A stretch of 64,000 nucleotides of DNA from Micavibrio sp. UBA5572 (GTDB lineage: Bacteria > Pseudomonadota > Alphaproteobacteria > Micavibrionales > Micavibrionaceae). A program made the translations under genes and the position numbers. Within the stretch, counting starts at the first letter, position 1. Every line of letters begins with the position of its first letter. Positions 1 to 8,431 of the stretch are shown piece after piece. Under the pieces are notes generated by a model, which worked only from the letters and a program-made list of their open reading frames with translations, searched no databases and was not told the DNA's origin. The stretch lies in assembly GCA_002425415.1 (NCBI GenBank), contig DIMG01000016.1, forward strand, positions 310,001-374,000, written 5' to 3'.

Positions 1-1429
1 AGTCGTTGACCATATCCGGATTGGCTTTGCCGCCCGATTTTTTGAGAACCTGACCGACAAAGAAGCCGAAGAGTTTGTCTTTACCGCCTTTATAGGCTGC
101 GACGTTATCAGGATTTTCAGCGATGACTTCGTCAACGATTTTTTCAATCGCGCCTGTGTCTGTGACTTGTTTCAATCCTTTTTCTTCGACGATTTTTGCA
201 GGGTCTTTTCCCGAGATCATCATTTCAGCAAAAACATCCTTGGCGATTTTACCGGAAATTGTTTTGTCCGAAATCAGCCCCACCAATTCACCGAGTTGTT
301 TGGCAGATATTGGGCTGTGTTCCAGCGTTTTTCCGTCTTTATTCAGGCCACCCAGCAATTCGTTTATGACCCAGTTGGCTGTTATTTTCGGGTCATGACC
401 TTGGGCTGCTTGTTCATAAAAATCTGCACGGGAGCGTTCCATGATGAGAACAGATGAGTCATAGATGCCGAGGCCATAGCTGTCCATGAAACGGTGTTTC
501 TTTTGATCCGGCAATTCAGGCAGAGTTTGTTTGATCTGGTCAACGAAGTTTTGTTCGATCACCAATGGTAACAAATCAGGATCAGGAAAATAGCGGTAGT
601 CGTGAGCTTCTTCTTTTGAACGCATCGAACGCGTTTCATTTTTTACAGGATCCCACAGACGTGTTTCCTGTTTGACGGTTCCGCCGTTTTCAATCAGTTC
701 GACTTGGCGGGCTGATTCATATTCGATGGCCATTTGAACGGCCTTGATCGAGTTGACGTTTTTAATCTCGCAGCGTGTTCCCAGTTCATCACCTGATTTA
801 CGTACCGAGATGTTGACATCGGCACGCATCGAGCCTTCTTCCAAATTGCCGTCGCAGGTCTCGAGATAGCGCAAAATCATGCGTAGTTTTGCCAGATAGG
901 CGCAGGCTTCTTCGGGGCTGCGCAGGTCGGGTTCAGAGACAATTTCCATCAAGGCGCAGCCGGAGCGGTTGAGGTCAACAAAGCTCTTGGTCGGATGTTG
1001 GTCGTGAATGGATTTTCCGGCGTCTTGTTCCATGTGTAAGCGGGTAATGCCGATTTCTTTTGTTTCTCCGTTTGGCAGATCAATCTCGACAATGCCTTTG
1101 CCGACGATCGGGTGCAGGAATTGTGAAATCTGGTAGCCTTGTGGCAGATCAGGGTAAAAGTAGTTTTTACGTTCAAATACCGAATGCAAATTGATTTGTG
1201 CATTTAATCCCAGACCCGTACGGACGGCTTGTTCAACGCAATGACCGTTGAGAACAGGGAGCATTCCGGGCATTGCCGCATCCACAAGCGAGACTTGGGT
1301 ATTCGGAGCAGAGCCGAAATCTGTGGCTGCGCCAGAGAATAATTTTGACTTCGCTGTGATCTGGGCGTGGACTTCCAGTCCAATTACAATTTCCCAGTCT
1401 CCGGTTTCGCCTTTGATGATGAATGACAT
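1..1429 (-). CDS. gatB: Aspartyl/glutamyl-tRNA(Asn/Gln) amidotransferase subunit B, 3' end cut by window edge
   Basis: GatB is the kinase-like, tRNA-binding subunit of the cytoplasmic GatCAB complex, which amidates Glu-tRNA(Gln) and/or Asp-tRNA(Asn). The product starts MSFIIKGETGDWEIVIGLEV and contains the family core (GLEVHAQ near residue 18, then SGAATDFG, HLEQD-type HMEQDAGKS and DLNRSG). It reads open for 476 residues to the window edge, so only a short C-terminal piece is missing. It is the last gene of an operon with gatC and gatA, but two secreted cysteine-rich genes sit between gatA and gatB; the gap to the nearer one is 26 bp. Identification is firm. Confidence 0.97.
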   Translation of the reverse strand, partial: MSFIIKGETGDWEIVIGLEVHAQITAKSKLFSGAATDFGSAPNTQVSLVDAAMPGMLPVLNGHCVEQAVRTGLGLNAQINLHSVFERKNYFYPDLPQGYQISQFLHPIVGKGIVEIDLPNGETKEIGITRLHMEQDAGKSIHDQHPTKSFVDLNRSGCALMEIVSEPDLRSPEEACAYLAKLRMILRYLETCDGNLEEGSMRADVNISVRKSGDELGTRCEIKNVNSIKAVQMAIEYESARQVELIENGGTVKQETRLWDPVKNETRSMRSKEEAHDYRYFPDPDLLPLVIEQNFVDQIKQTLPELPDQKKHRFMDSYGLGIYDSSVLIMERSRADFYEQAAQGHDPKITANWVINELLGGLNKDGKTLEHSPISAKQLGELVGLISDKTISGKIAKDVFAEMMISGKDPAKIVEEKGLKQVTDTGAIEKIVDEVIAENPDNVAAYKGGKDKLFGFFVGQVLKKSGGKANPDMVND

Positions 1430-1455
1430 TTTTGCTGTTCCTTTAGTCTATTAAA

Positions 1456-2001
1456 TTAGTAGGCTGAGCCTGTTGCACAGGATAGGGCAATTCTTTTTTC
1501 GGTTGTTTTATATTCTTGTGTATCCATTAATGCGCCCATCGGGTCATATATGTTTGGATTTTTTGCCAGTATATCTTTCAGCAATGTTTGGGATTGTTTT
1601 GAAAGATATTCCGAAATGCCTTTTGAAAGGCATTGGCAAATCGATGTTTTGTTTACGTCGGTCATACATTTTGTGTAGACCTTGTCATGAAGCGGGACGT
1701 GCATGCAAGGGCCGTTGACATCGATCAGAACTTTGTTGATGGCATCCCGTGCGGCTTGATCTTGTCCCTGCATGGCTTGAAGGTCTTCAATAACCATATT
1801 TTTTTTCATATTTTCTGCGGTGCATGCGCAATACGTTTGACGGGATTGATCTGTCATTGTTCCTTCGGTCTTGGAATTGACCAAACATTGCTCATAATAT
1901 TTTTGGGTCATTTCTGTCGTGATCGGTGTTTGTGCCGAGGCAGAAGATGAAGTAATCATGGCTGACAGTAAAATTGCCAATACGCTATATTTGATATTCA
2001 T
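1456..2001 (-). CDS. Secreted cysteine-rich protein, paralog of the upstream gene
   Basis: I do not recognise the family. The 181-residue product begins with a signal peptide (MNIKYSVLAILLSAMITSSS, cleavage probably after ASA), so it should act in the periplasm or outside. The start is supported by a GGAAC ribosome site; a longer reading would run into the upstream gene. Its cysteines follow a pattern shared with the upstream gene: YEQCL, YCACTA, PCMHVP, YTKC, CQCLS and a final SC near the end, eight in all. Paired spacing suggests disulfides (inference). It lies in the gatCAB operon, directly before gatB. Confidence 0.8.
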   Translation of the reverse strand: MNIKYSVLAILLSAMITSSSASAQTPITTEMTQKYYEQCLVNSKTEGTMTDQSRQTYCACTAENMKKNMVIEDLQAMQGQDQAARDAINKVLIDVNGPCMHVPLHDKVYTKCMTDVNKTSICQCLSKGISEYLSKQSQTLLKDILAKNPNIYDPMGALMDTQEYKTTEKRIALSCATGSAY

Positions 2002-2030
2002 GATTATTGTTCCTTTTTGGGATGATCTTA

Positions 2031-2747
2031 TTAGTTTCTGCCGAGAGGGTCTTTTGTCATGTAACTCCCCAAGCATTGTTCGCTGTATTGTCGTTTGTAG
2101 CGGTTGTAAGTGTCGCTGTACCATAATGCATCAAGTGGAGACATATAATTTTTTAACGGGTTACCCCATTCAACCATCATTTCTGTTTCGCCCATTTCAA
2201 TGACGTGGTTTTTTGCAGCGTGGCTGATGCATTTGCAGTATTGCGGAATACGATCAACGCGCCAGTCGTGGCTGCGGTTGAGGATGCAGGACATATATTC
2301 CATGTCGTCGATGGGGATGTCGATACATGGCATGACTACTTCGTGTACGTATTTTTCAAATGTCTTGTTTCCGAGTTTCCAGTTTTTCTTTGACTGAAGT
2401 TCCTTCAACTCATCCGTTTTAATGGCAGCCGATGTTCCGGCGGCGGTGCAAGAGCAATAATATTGATGGGCATCAGGTGTAAAATGCGGAGGAACTTTTG
2501 ACAGGCATTGATCATAGATTTTTTCAATTATTTCATTTGATATCGTGCCGTTCGGGGTGGATTTTAAAACTTCGTTTTTTAAAATCGGTAAAATATTTGA
2601 TGTGATGTCTTTTGCGGCTTGCGGGTTATAGACCGGTTTGAATTTTTTGTAGTTTTGTGGAGACAATGCATCTTGAGCTTGTGCTGTAGAAGAGACACAG
2701 ATCAGGGCAATGAATCCGAGAGTGAGTATAAAGAGCAAGTGCTTCAT
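2031..2747 (-). CDS. Secreted cysteine-rich protein, tandem paralog
   Basis: Unrecognised family; 238 residues. The start MKHLLFILTLGF is preferred over the ATG two codons earlier because AAGGAA is correctly spaced only for the second ATG. A signal peptide ends near AQAQD. Conserved features shared with the downstream paralog are IYDQCL, YCSCTA, PCIDIP, YMSC, YCKCIS and a C-terminal QC, plus a YMSPLDAL/YDPMGAL block. The gene starts 23 bp after gatA and ends 29 bp before its paralog, so all are probably co-transcribed. Tandem duplication inside a housekeeping operon is unusual; function is unknown. Confidence 0.8.
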   Translation of the reverse strand: MKHLLFILTLGFIALICVSSTAQAQDALSPQNYKKFKPVYNPQAAKDITSNILPILKNEVLKSTPNGTISNEIIEKIYDQCLSKVPPHFTPDAHQYYCSCTAAGTSAAIKTDELKELQSKKNWKLGNKTFEKYVHEVVMPCIDIPIDDMEYMSCILNRSHDWRVDRIPQYCKCISHAAKNHVIEMGETEMMVEWGNPLKNYMSPLDALWYSDTYNRYKRQYSEQCLGSYMTKDPLGRN

Positions 2748-2770
2748 TTCCATGTTCCTTGTTTCAAGGT

Positions 2771-4258
2771 TTAGGCAGCAGATTTCATTAAGTCCGGTTG
2801 TGCCGAAAAGGCAATGGCTTGTTCCAGCGCAAAGGCGGTGCGGAACATAGTTGCTTCATCCCATGCGCGGCCGATAATTTGCAGCCCCAATGGAAGGCCT
2901 TGGTCATCTAATGCTGCAGGAACAGAAATTCCGGGCAGGCCAGCCAGAGAAGCAGGAATTGTAAAAACATCGCCCAGATACATTTTGATCGGGTCGTCCG
3001 AATTTTCGCCAATTGCAAACGCCGAAGATGGTGCTGTTGGTGTCAGAATAGCATCGCATTTTTCAAAAGCGGCGGCAAAGTCATTCGAGATCAGGCGGCG
3101 GATTTTTTGTGCCTTGGTGTAGTATGCGTCATAGTATCCTGCGGACAGGCAATAGGTTCCGATCATGATGCGGCGTTTGACTTCTGCGCCAAAGCCTTCG
3201 GCACGGGTTTGTTCGTACATATCTTGCAGGTCTTTTCCTTCAACACGCAATCCATAACGAACGCCGTCATACCGTGCGAGGTTCGAGGAAGCTTCGGCAG
3301 GGGCAACGATGTAGTAGGTTGGAACAGCGTATTTGGTGTGAGGCAGGGAAATGTCGATGATTTCTGCGCCAGCTGCCTTGAGCATGGCTGCACCCTTTTC
3401 CCAGATGTCGATAATGTCTTGCGGCATACCGTCCACGCGATATTCTTTCGGAATACCAATGCGCAGGCCTTTAATGTCTTGTTTCATCAATGCTGAAAAA
3501 TTCGGTACGTCTTTGTTGGCCGATGTTGAGTCTTTTGCATCGTGTCCGGCCATGGCTTTTATCATCAGGGCTGAATCTTCGACATTGCGGGCGAATGCTC
3601 CGGCTTGATCTAGTGAGGACGCAAACGCGATAATTCCCCAGCGAGAACAGCGACCATAGGTTGGTTTAACACCGACAATGCCGCAAAAGCTGGCGGGTTG
3701 GCGAGTTGATCCGCCTGTGTCTGTTCCGGTTGCGGCCATGGCCATGCCGGAGGATACGGCTGCGGCTGACCCGCCCGATGATCCACCGGGGACGAGTTTT
3801 TTGTCAGGATGTGTTTTGCTTTTCCATGGGCTTTCAACTGCTCCGTAATAGCTGGTGGTATTTGATCCACCCATAGCGAATTCGTCCAGATTGGTTTTTC
3901 CAACCGAGATTGTTCCTGCATCGATCAATTTTTGGCTGACGGTTGATTCATAAGGCGGAATAAAATTTCCAAGAATATGACTGGCGGCGGTTGTACGAAT
4001 ATCTTTGGTGCAAAACAGATCTTTCATGGCGATCGGAATACCTTCCAGGGGGCGCATTTCACCTTTGGCGATGCGTGCATCGGATTGGGCTGCGCTTGCC
4101 AAAGCCTGTTCGGGCAATTCGGTAATCATGGCATTTAAATTGCGGCATGATTCCATTTGTGCGATATGGTCTTTGACCAATTCGGTGGCACTGAAGTCTT
4201 TATTTTTGAGGCCGGTCAGGGCTTGAGTGATTGTAAGGGAGATCAATTTACTGGTCAT
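2771..4258 (-). CDS. gatA: Aspartyl/glutamyl-tRNA(Asn/Gln) amidotransferase subunit A
   Basis: GatA is the amidase subunit that releases ammonia from glutamine for tRNA-dependent amidation. At 495 residues it is full length. The amidase-signature triad is visible: Lys79 in AMKDLF, the cis-Ser160 in PGGSSGGSAA and the nucleophile Ser184 in DTGGSTRQPA. It follows gatC by 24 bp and is followed by the two cysteine-rich genes and then gatB, so the complete heterotrimer is encoded here. Identification is firm. Confidence 0.98.
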   Translation of the reverse strand: MTSKLISLTITQALTGLKNKDFSATELVKDHIAQMESCRNLNAMITELPEQALASAAQSDARIAKGEMRPLEGIPIAMKDLFCTKDIRTTAASHILGNFIPPYESTVSQKLIDAGTISVGKTNLDEFAMGGSNTTSYYGAVESPWKSKTHPDKKLVPGGSSGGSAAAVSSGMAMAATGTDTGGSTRQPASFCGIVGVKPTYGRCSRWGIIAFASSLDQAGAFARNVEDSALMIKAMAGHDAKDSTSANKDVPNFSALMKQDIKGLRIGIPKEYRVDGMPQDIIDIWEKGAAMLKAAGAEIIDISLPHTKYAVPTYYIVAPAEASSNLARYDGVRYGLRVEGKDLQDMYEQTRAEGFGAEVKRRIMIGTYCLSAGYYDAYYTKAQKIRRLISNDFAAAFEKCDAILTPTAPSSAFAIGENSDDPIKMYLGDVFTIPASLAGLPGISVPAALDDQGLPLGLQIIGRAWDEATMFRTAFALEQAIAFSAQPDLMKSAA

Positions 4259-4282
4259 TTTTTAACTCTTTATTTGTCCGGA

Positions 4283-4570
4283 TTATTCAACAATTTTGGT
4301 GACAACGTAGAAACCTTCAACAGTTTCAGGCGCGTTTTTCAAAATCTCATCCCTTTTCTGTCCGTCTGTGATTTTGTCTTCGCGCAAGGTCAGATTGATT
4401 TCAGAAACATTTGCCAGAGGTTCTACGCCTGTGGTGTCAACTTCTTGAAGCTGTTCTGCCCAAGACAGGATATTCTGGAGCTGGGGAGCGTAGTATTCAA
4501 GGTCTTCTTCTGTGACCTTGATACGGGCTAGATTGGCAATTTTTGATACGGTTGATTTATCAATGGACAT
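4283..4570 (-). CDS. gatC: Aspartyl/glutamyl-tRNA(Asn/Gln) amidotransferase subunit C
   Basis: GatC is the small subunit that wraps around GatA and stabilises the complex. The start MSIDKSTVSKIANLARI gives 95 residues, normal for the family; an upstream in-frame start would add 19 unrelated residues and lacks a better ribosome site. The conserved core VSKIANLARIKVTEEDLEYY and the C-terminal segment with DKITDG are present. It is the first gene of the gat operon and is divergent from ruvX across 62 bp, which must hold promoters for both. Confidence 0.96.
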   Translation of the reverse strand: MSIDKSTVSKIANLARIKVTEEDLEYYAPQLQNILSWAEQLQEVDTTGVEPLANVSEINLTLREDKITDGQKRDEILKNAPETVEGFYVVTKIVE

Positions 4571-4632
4571 AGGCTCTCTCTTATATATTAATACTGAAGA
4601 CTTAACATTCAAATGAATGCGCTGCAAGAATA

Positions 4633-5121
4633 ATGGGCATTGTTACACTCGAAGATTTTAAGATATTGATTCCCCATGATTGTCGTTTGTTGGGGCTGGA
4701 TGTCGGTACCAAAACCATCGGGGTTGCCTTCGGGGCTTTGCCTGCCGGAATTTCTACGCCGCTTAAGGTTATTCAGCGGAAAAAAATGGCTGTTGATTCA
4801 GTGCAGTTGACGGAGTTTATGTCGGAATATGGGTGTGCCGGCCTGGTGGTTGGTTGGCCTTTAAATACAGACGGGACGGTCGGTTCACGCTGTCAGGGGG
4901 TGCGGGATGTGATGTTGGAACTTTTAAAATTGATCCCTGATGTTCCTGTAACGTTTTATGACGAGCGGTTTTCTACGCGCAAAGCTCAGGATTTTATGAT
5001 CGGGGCGGCAGATGCGTCACGCGTCAAGCGTGGTAGGGTTGTGGATAAAATGGCCGCCCAGATCATTCTTCAGGATTTTTTTGAAGATGAGATGGGGATT
5101 TCCCGTATTTACCCAGATTGA
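4633..5121 (+). CDS. ruvX: Putative pre-16S rRNA nuclease / RuvX (YqgF family)
   Basis: This is a YqgF/RuvX RNase H-fold nuclease, implicated in maturing the 5' end of 16S rRNA and formerly called a Holliday junction resolvase. At 162 residues it is slightly longer than usual. The first acidic residue lies in LGLDVGTKTIGVA, the middle motif is VVGWPLN, then DERFST and the last acidic motif in VDKMAAQIILQDF. Its 3' end overlaps the convergent metalloprotein gene by 59 bp. The gene is divergent from gatC. Confidence 0.93.
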   Translation: MGIVTLEDFKILIPHDCRLLGLDVGTKTIGVAFGALPAGISTPLKVIQRKKMAVDSVQLTEFMSEYGCAGLVVGWPLNTDGTVGSRCQGVRDVMLELLKLIPDVPVTFYDERFSTRKAQDFMIGAADASRVKRGRVVDKMAAQIILQDFFEDEMGISRIYPD

Positions 5122-5785
5122 CGCCATTGAGGCGCATCCATTCTTTTCCTGTGGAGTAGTCTGTGGATAAGCTGGAGCAGAGTTCCCAGAATTTTTTACC
5201 GTGATTGGCATGAATTAGGTGTGCTGTTTCGTGTGAGACCACGTAGTCCATTGCGTGATAAGGAGCAAAAATAAGCCGCCATGACAAAGTCATGCGGCCA
5301 TCGGTTGAACAGCTCCCCCATCGACTTTTCATATCTCTGACACAAAATCCGGTGAGCTTGCGTTCCAAAATAGCTGCTTTTTGGTCGGCAATTTTCTTGA
5401 GTTCTGTTTCTGCCAGTTTTCTTAAAAATCTTGAGATGCGCGAGGATGGATCGTCAAGTTGTGTTTTTACTCTAATTTTCCCGTCTATCACTTTGATTTC
5501 AGTATATTTTCTGTCGCAGATTTCTATTTTAATCTTATGTTCTTTTCCCATGAGCGTGAGGGTTTGCTCGTCAATAAACGGGACAGGGCTCGGGAGTGAA
5601 CCGATTTTATCGATAATCCAGCTTTGGTTCAGTTGTGCAAATTCATAAGCTTTTTTCATGCTCGATTTATGCGGAATCACAAGGTTGATGCATCCGGCGT
5701 GAGAATCCAACCGTAAAGCAAGTCTTTTGGCTTTCGGAGAAATACGGATGTTCAGATGCGGAGAGATGGCAGCGAAGTCAACCAT
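5063..5785 (-). CDS. YgjP-like (DUF45) zinc metalloprotease-type protein
   Basis: The 240-residue product belongs to the YgjP/SprT-like family of putative zinc peptidases. The motif VVSHETAHLIHANHGKKFW supplies HExxH plus the downstream histidine, and the preceding MKSRWGSCS block is the usual family signature. There is no signal peptide, so it is probably cytoplasmic; the substrate is unknown. The last 59 bp overlap ruvX on the opposite strand. The reading frame is intact and the C-terminal tail (GKSPSHLQKNPEE) is probably non-conserved. Confidence 0.85.
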   Translation of the reverse strand: MVDFAAISPHLNIRISPKAKRLALRLDSHAGCINLVIPHKSSMKKAYEFAQLNQSWIIDKIGSLPSPVPFIDEQTLTLMGKEHKIKIEICDRKYTEIKVIDGKIRVKTQLDDPSSRISRFLRKLAETELKKIADQKAAILERKLTGFCVRDMKSRWGSCSTDGRMTLSWRLIFAPYHAMDYVVSHETAHLIHANHGKKFWELCSSLSTDYSTGKEWMRLNGVNLGKYGKSPSHLQKNPEE

Positions 5786-5853
5786 TTGCTTATTGTGAAC
5801 TAGATTTGTGAAAGATCAAGTCAATTTTTATTGAAAATCCTGAATGGATTAAA

Positions 5854-7305
5854 TCAGTTGGTAATCCGGTCTTTTTGAATTCTGATATCGCGTTCTTTCA
5901 GCCAGCGGCGGATTGCCACAATGCCGTGTTGATCGCGGTCATACCGTTCGGCTGCCAAATCAGGAATTTCTTTTAGATCTTCCTCAGGAATTGGGGAGCA
6001 ATCTTTGTCCAGTTTGCGGATGAAGTTTCTGATTCTCGGCATAATCTGGGTTTTCCATTTGCTGCCGTTGAAAATTCCGTAATGTCCGCAGCCCAGTTGG
6101 AAATGGTGAAATTGTTTTGATTGTGCCAATGAGTAACACAGATCATGGGCTGCTGTGGTTTGGCCACGGGCTGAAATATCATCCAGTTCGCCTTCGATGG
6201 TGAGAAGGGCTGTTTGTTTTATTTTGTTCGGCAAGACATCATACAGATGATCGGTCAATGGATCGCGCCACTTCATCAGGCCTTTGGGAAGGAGGTGACG
6301 TTGGAAAACAACATCAACTGTTTGCAAGTAAAATTCAGCCGGTAAATCCATGACCGCATTATATTCGTTGTAGAATTTACGGTGGGATTCTGCTGAATCT
6401 CCATCTCCTGTCACCAGATGTTTAAAGAAGTTCATGTGTTGTCCGACGTGACGATCCAAATTCATCGACATAAAGCCGCTGAGCTGGATAAAGCCCGGGT
6501 AAACTTTGCGGTAAGCGCCTGGGTAGTAAAATGGTACAGAGGATATAACCGATTTTTTAAACCATGATAGAGGGCGTTCTTCGGCAGTTTGGGTCACTTG
6601 GGTTTTTGAAATCCGTGTATCAATAGGCCCGCCCATCAGAATCATTCCCAGTGGTTGGTTCGGGTCGTTTTCTGCCGCCATCAGGGAGACTGCCGCCAAA
6701 ACAGGGACAGCCGGTTGGCAAACTGCAATGACAGATGTCTTGGGGCCGAGCAAGCTTAAAAACTGGCGGACATAATTGATGTAATCATCCAGATTGAATT
6801 GGCCTTCGGATAACGGGATCATCCGTGTATCAATCCAGTCGGTGATATAAACATCGTGGTGAGGGAGAAGGGCTTCGACTGTTCCGCGTAGCAGGGTTGC
6901 AAAATGACCTGACATTGGAGCCACGATCAGAACTTTTGGATCTTTGCGTTTGGTGTCGCGTTTAAAATGCAGCAGGTTACAAAACGGTTTTTCAACGATG
7001 AATTCTTCGGTAATCAGGACTGGTTTTCCTGCAATCGTTGTATGGGGTAAGTCAAAGGACGGTTTGCCAAAACGACGGGTTACGCGTTCGAATAATTCTG
7101 CTCCTGCCGAGATTGTCCGTCCCATATGGGTGTAGGATGCGGGGTTCATGGGGCTTTGAAAAGCTGTTTTAATGGCTTCTGCGCCCATTCTGGCTGGAGT
7201 TAGTATTGCATGTTGCATGTCGTATAAGTGATAAAGCACTTTATATCCTAACCATTCATTATGTTTGCGTGATACCAAATTTAGGTCAAATGTGTTAATA
7301 TACAA
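5854..7305 (-). CDS. phaZ: Intracellular polyhydroxybutyrate depolymerase
   Basis: PhaZ of the intracellular type hydrolyses stored PHB granules. It is an alpha/beta hydrolase with a cysteine nucleophile. Cys196 in AVCQPAVPVLAA, the aspartate in EGELDDIS and the histidine in GCGHYGIF match the Cys-Asp-His triad known from Ralstonia PhaZa1. The family N-terminus aligns from VLYHLYDMQHAIL, so the TTG start used here leaves about 20 extra residues and may be too early; the C-terminus also carries roughly 50 extra residues. No PHA synthase is seen nearby. The gene is transcribed away from the cobD-like gene. Confidence 0.93.
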   Translation of the reverse strand: MYINTFDLNLVSRKHNEWLGYKVLYHLYDMQHAILTPARMGAEAIKTAFQSPMNPASYTHMGRTISAGAELFERVTRRFGKPSFDLPHTTIAGKPVLITEEFIVEKPFCNLLHFKRDTKRKDPKVLIVAPMSGHFATLLRGTVEALLPHHDVYITDWIDTRMIPLSEGQFNLDDYINYVRQFLSLLGPKTSVIAVCQPAVPVLAAVSLMAAENDPNQPLGMILMGGPIDTRISKTQVTQTAEERPLSWFKKSVISSVPFYYPGAYRKVYPGFIQLSGFMSMNLDRHVGQHMNFFKHLVTGDGDSAESHRKFYNEYNAVMDLPAEFYLQTVDVVFQRHLLPKGLMKWRDPLTDHLYDVLPNKIKQTALLTIEGELDDISARGQTTAAHDLCYSLAQSKQFHHFQLGCGHYGIFNGSKWKTQIMPRIRNFIRKLDKDCSPIPEEDLKEIPDLAAERYDRDQHGIVAIRRWLKERDIRIQKDRITN

Positions 7306-7408
7306 TTAGAAGTTTTTGGACTCAGGATAATATTCGGGACGATTTTTCTCAAATGCCCCATGTTTGAAAACTTATTGTATCCTATTTTTTAGCGTTGGTC
7401 ATCGGCTC

Positions 7409-8431
7409 ATGTTCGATCTTTTTGTTTTTCATATTTTTTCTTCAGATCGATTGAGCGCGGTTGCAATCGCGTTGATTATGGTTTCCTTGATCGGAATGAT
7501 GGTGGGGCCTGTCTGGGGGAATGCTAATCCGTTGTTATGGAGCCTTTTGGATAAGATTTGCGGTGGTTTGGTAGCAAGAACATATAATCGTAATCGTTCC
7601 ATGGCTTCGCTTCATTTTCGCGGTGCGATTTTATTGACACTTTATCTTTTGATTACCGGAATTATTGCCGCAGTGGCGTTGTTGGTTGAGCGGCGGATCG
7701 GTTTTTCAGGATTGATGACTCCGTTATTGTTGTCTTTAACCTTGAGCGGAGGAACTGTTTGGGCGTCTTTGGTGAAATTGCATCATGCGTTGCGCGGGAA
7801 AAATGGATTGACCAAAGGAAGCTATTATCAAATTGCGGTGTCTACGCGTACTGATTTGAATTCAACAGACGATCACGGCATTATTCGTGTCGGCATTGGT
7901 TTGGTCGCGACGTCTTTTGACAAAGGGTTGGTTGCTCCTATTTTCTGGTTTCTGATTGGCGGGTTGCCTGCGGCCTATATTTATTGTGGTATTGCTGCTG
8001 CCTGTTGGAGTTTATCCAAAGACGGGTTTGCCAAAGGAATTGGAACGTTGGCACTTAAACTTGAAACTGCGTTTGGTATTGTTCCGCAAATCTTATCTTC
8101 GGTGTTGATTGCTTTGGCGGCATTGGCGACTCCTGCTGCCGGTATGACGCGCACAATCAGAGGATTGTTGAGCGGTAAAGGTCACGCTCCTTATGCCGAA
8201 GGTGGATTGGCGGTGACTGCAATTGCTTATGCTTTGGGCGTTTCGTTGGGAGGTCCTGTTGAAGATATTAGTGGGAGTGTTTTGAAACGGTCATGGGTTG
8301 GGTCGTCCAAGAGTACTGCACGTGTCGAGTGCCGTCATTTGCGGCAAGCCATTTATTTGGGCATTATGGGGTTTGTCTGGGTCTTTTTGTTTATTGTGCT
8401 TGGATTATTGGCGTGGAGTTTTTCTGCCTAA
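7409..8431 (+). CDS. cobD: CobD/CbiB-like membrane protein, divergent
   Basis: The 340-residue multi-spanning membrane protein resembles CobD/CbiB, the adenosylcobinamide-phosphate synthase of cobalamin assembly. Supporting blocks are the RFR-type HFRGAILLTLYLLITG, the segment STRTDL...IIRVGIGLVATSFDKGLVAPIFWF, and GGPVEDISGSVLKRSWVG. The usual ESxAEN motif reads GLVATS, and the N-terminal GDP/HP motif is replaced, so catalytic activity is uncertain. No other cobalamin genes are in the window. An in-frame TTG 45 bp upstream could also start it. Its stop overlaps the convergent tas-like gene by 4 bp. Confidence 0.65.
   Translation: MFDLFVFHIFSSDRLSAVAIALIMVSLIGMMVGPVWGNANPLLWSLLDKICGGLVARTYNRNRSMASLHFRGAILLTLYLLITGIIAAVALLVERRIGFSGLMTPLLLSLTLSGGTVWASLVKLHHALRGKNGLTKGSYYQIAVSTRTDLNSTDDHGIIRVGIGLVATSFDKGLVAPIFWFLIGGLPAAYIYCGIAAACWSLSKDGFAKGIGTLALKLETAFGIVPQILSSVLIALAALATPAAGMTRTIRGLLSGKGHAPYAEGGLAVTAIAYALGVSLGGPVEDISGSVLKRSWVGSSKSTARVECRHLRQAIYLGIMGFVWVFLFIVLGLLAWSFSA

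Noticed and set aside
2002..2124. N-terminal extension of the second cysteine-rich protein
   Set aside because: It overlaps the preceding gene and would bury the signal peptide.
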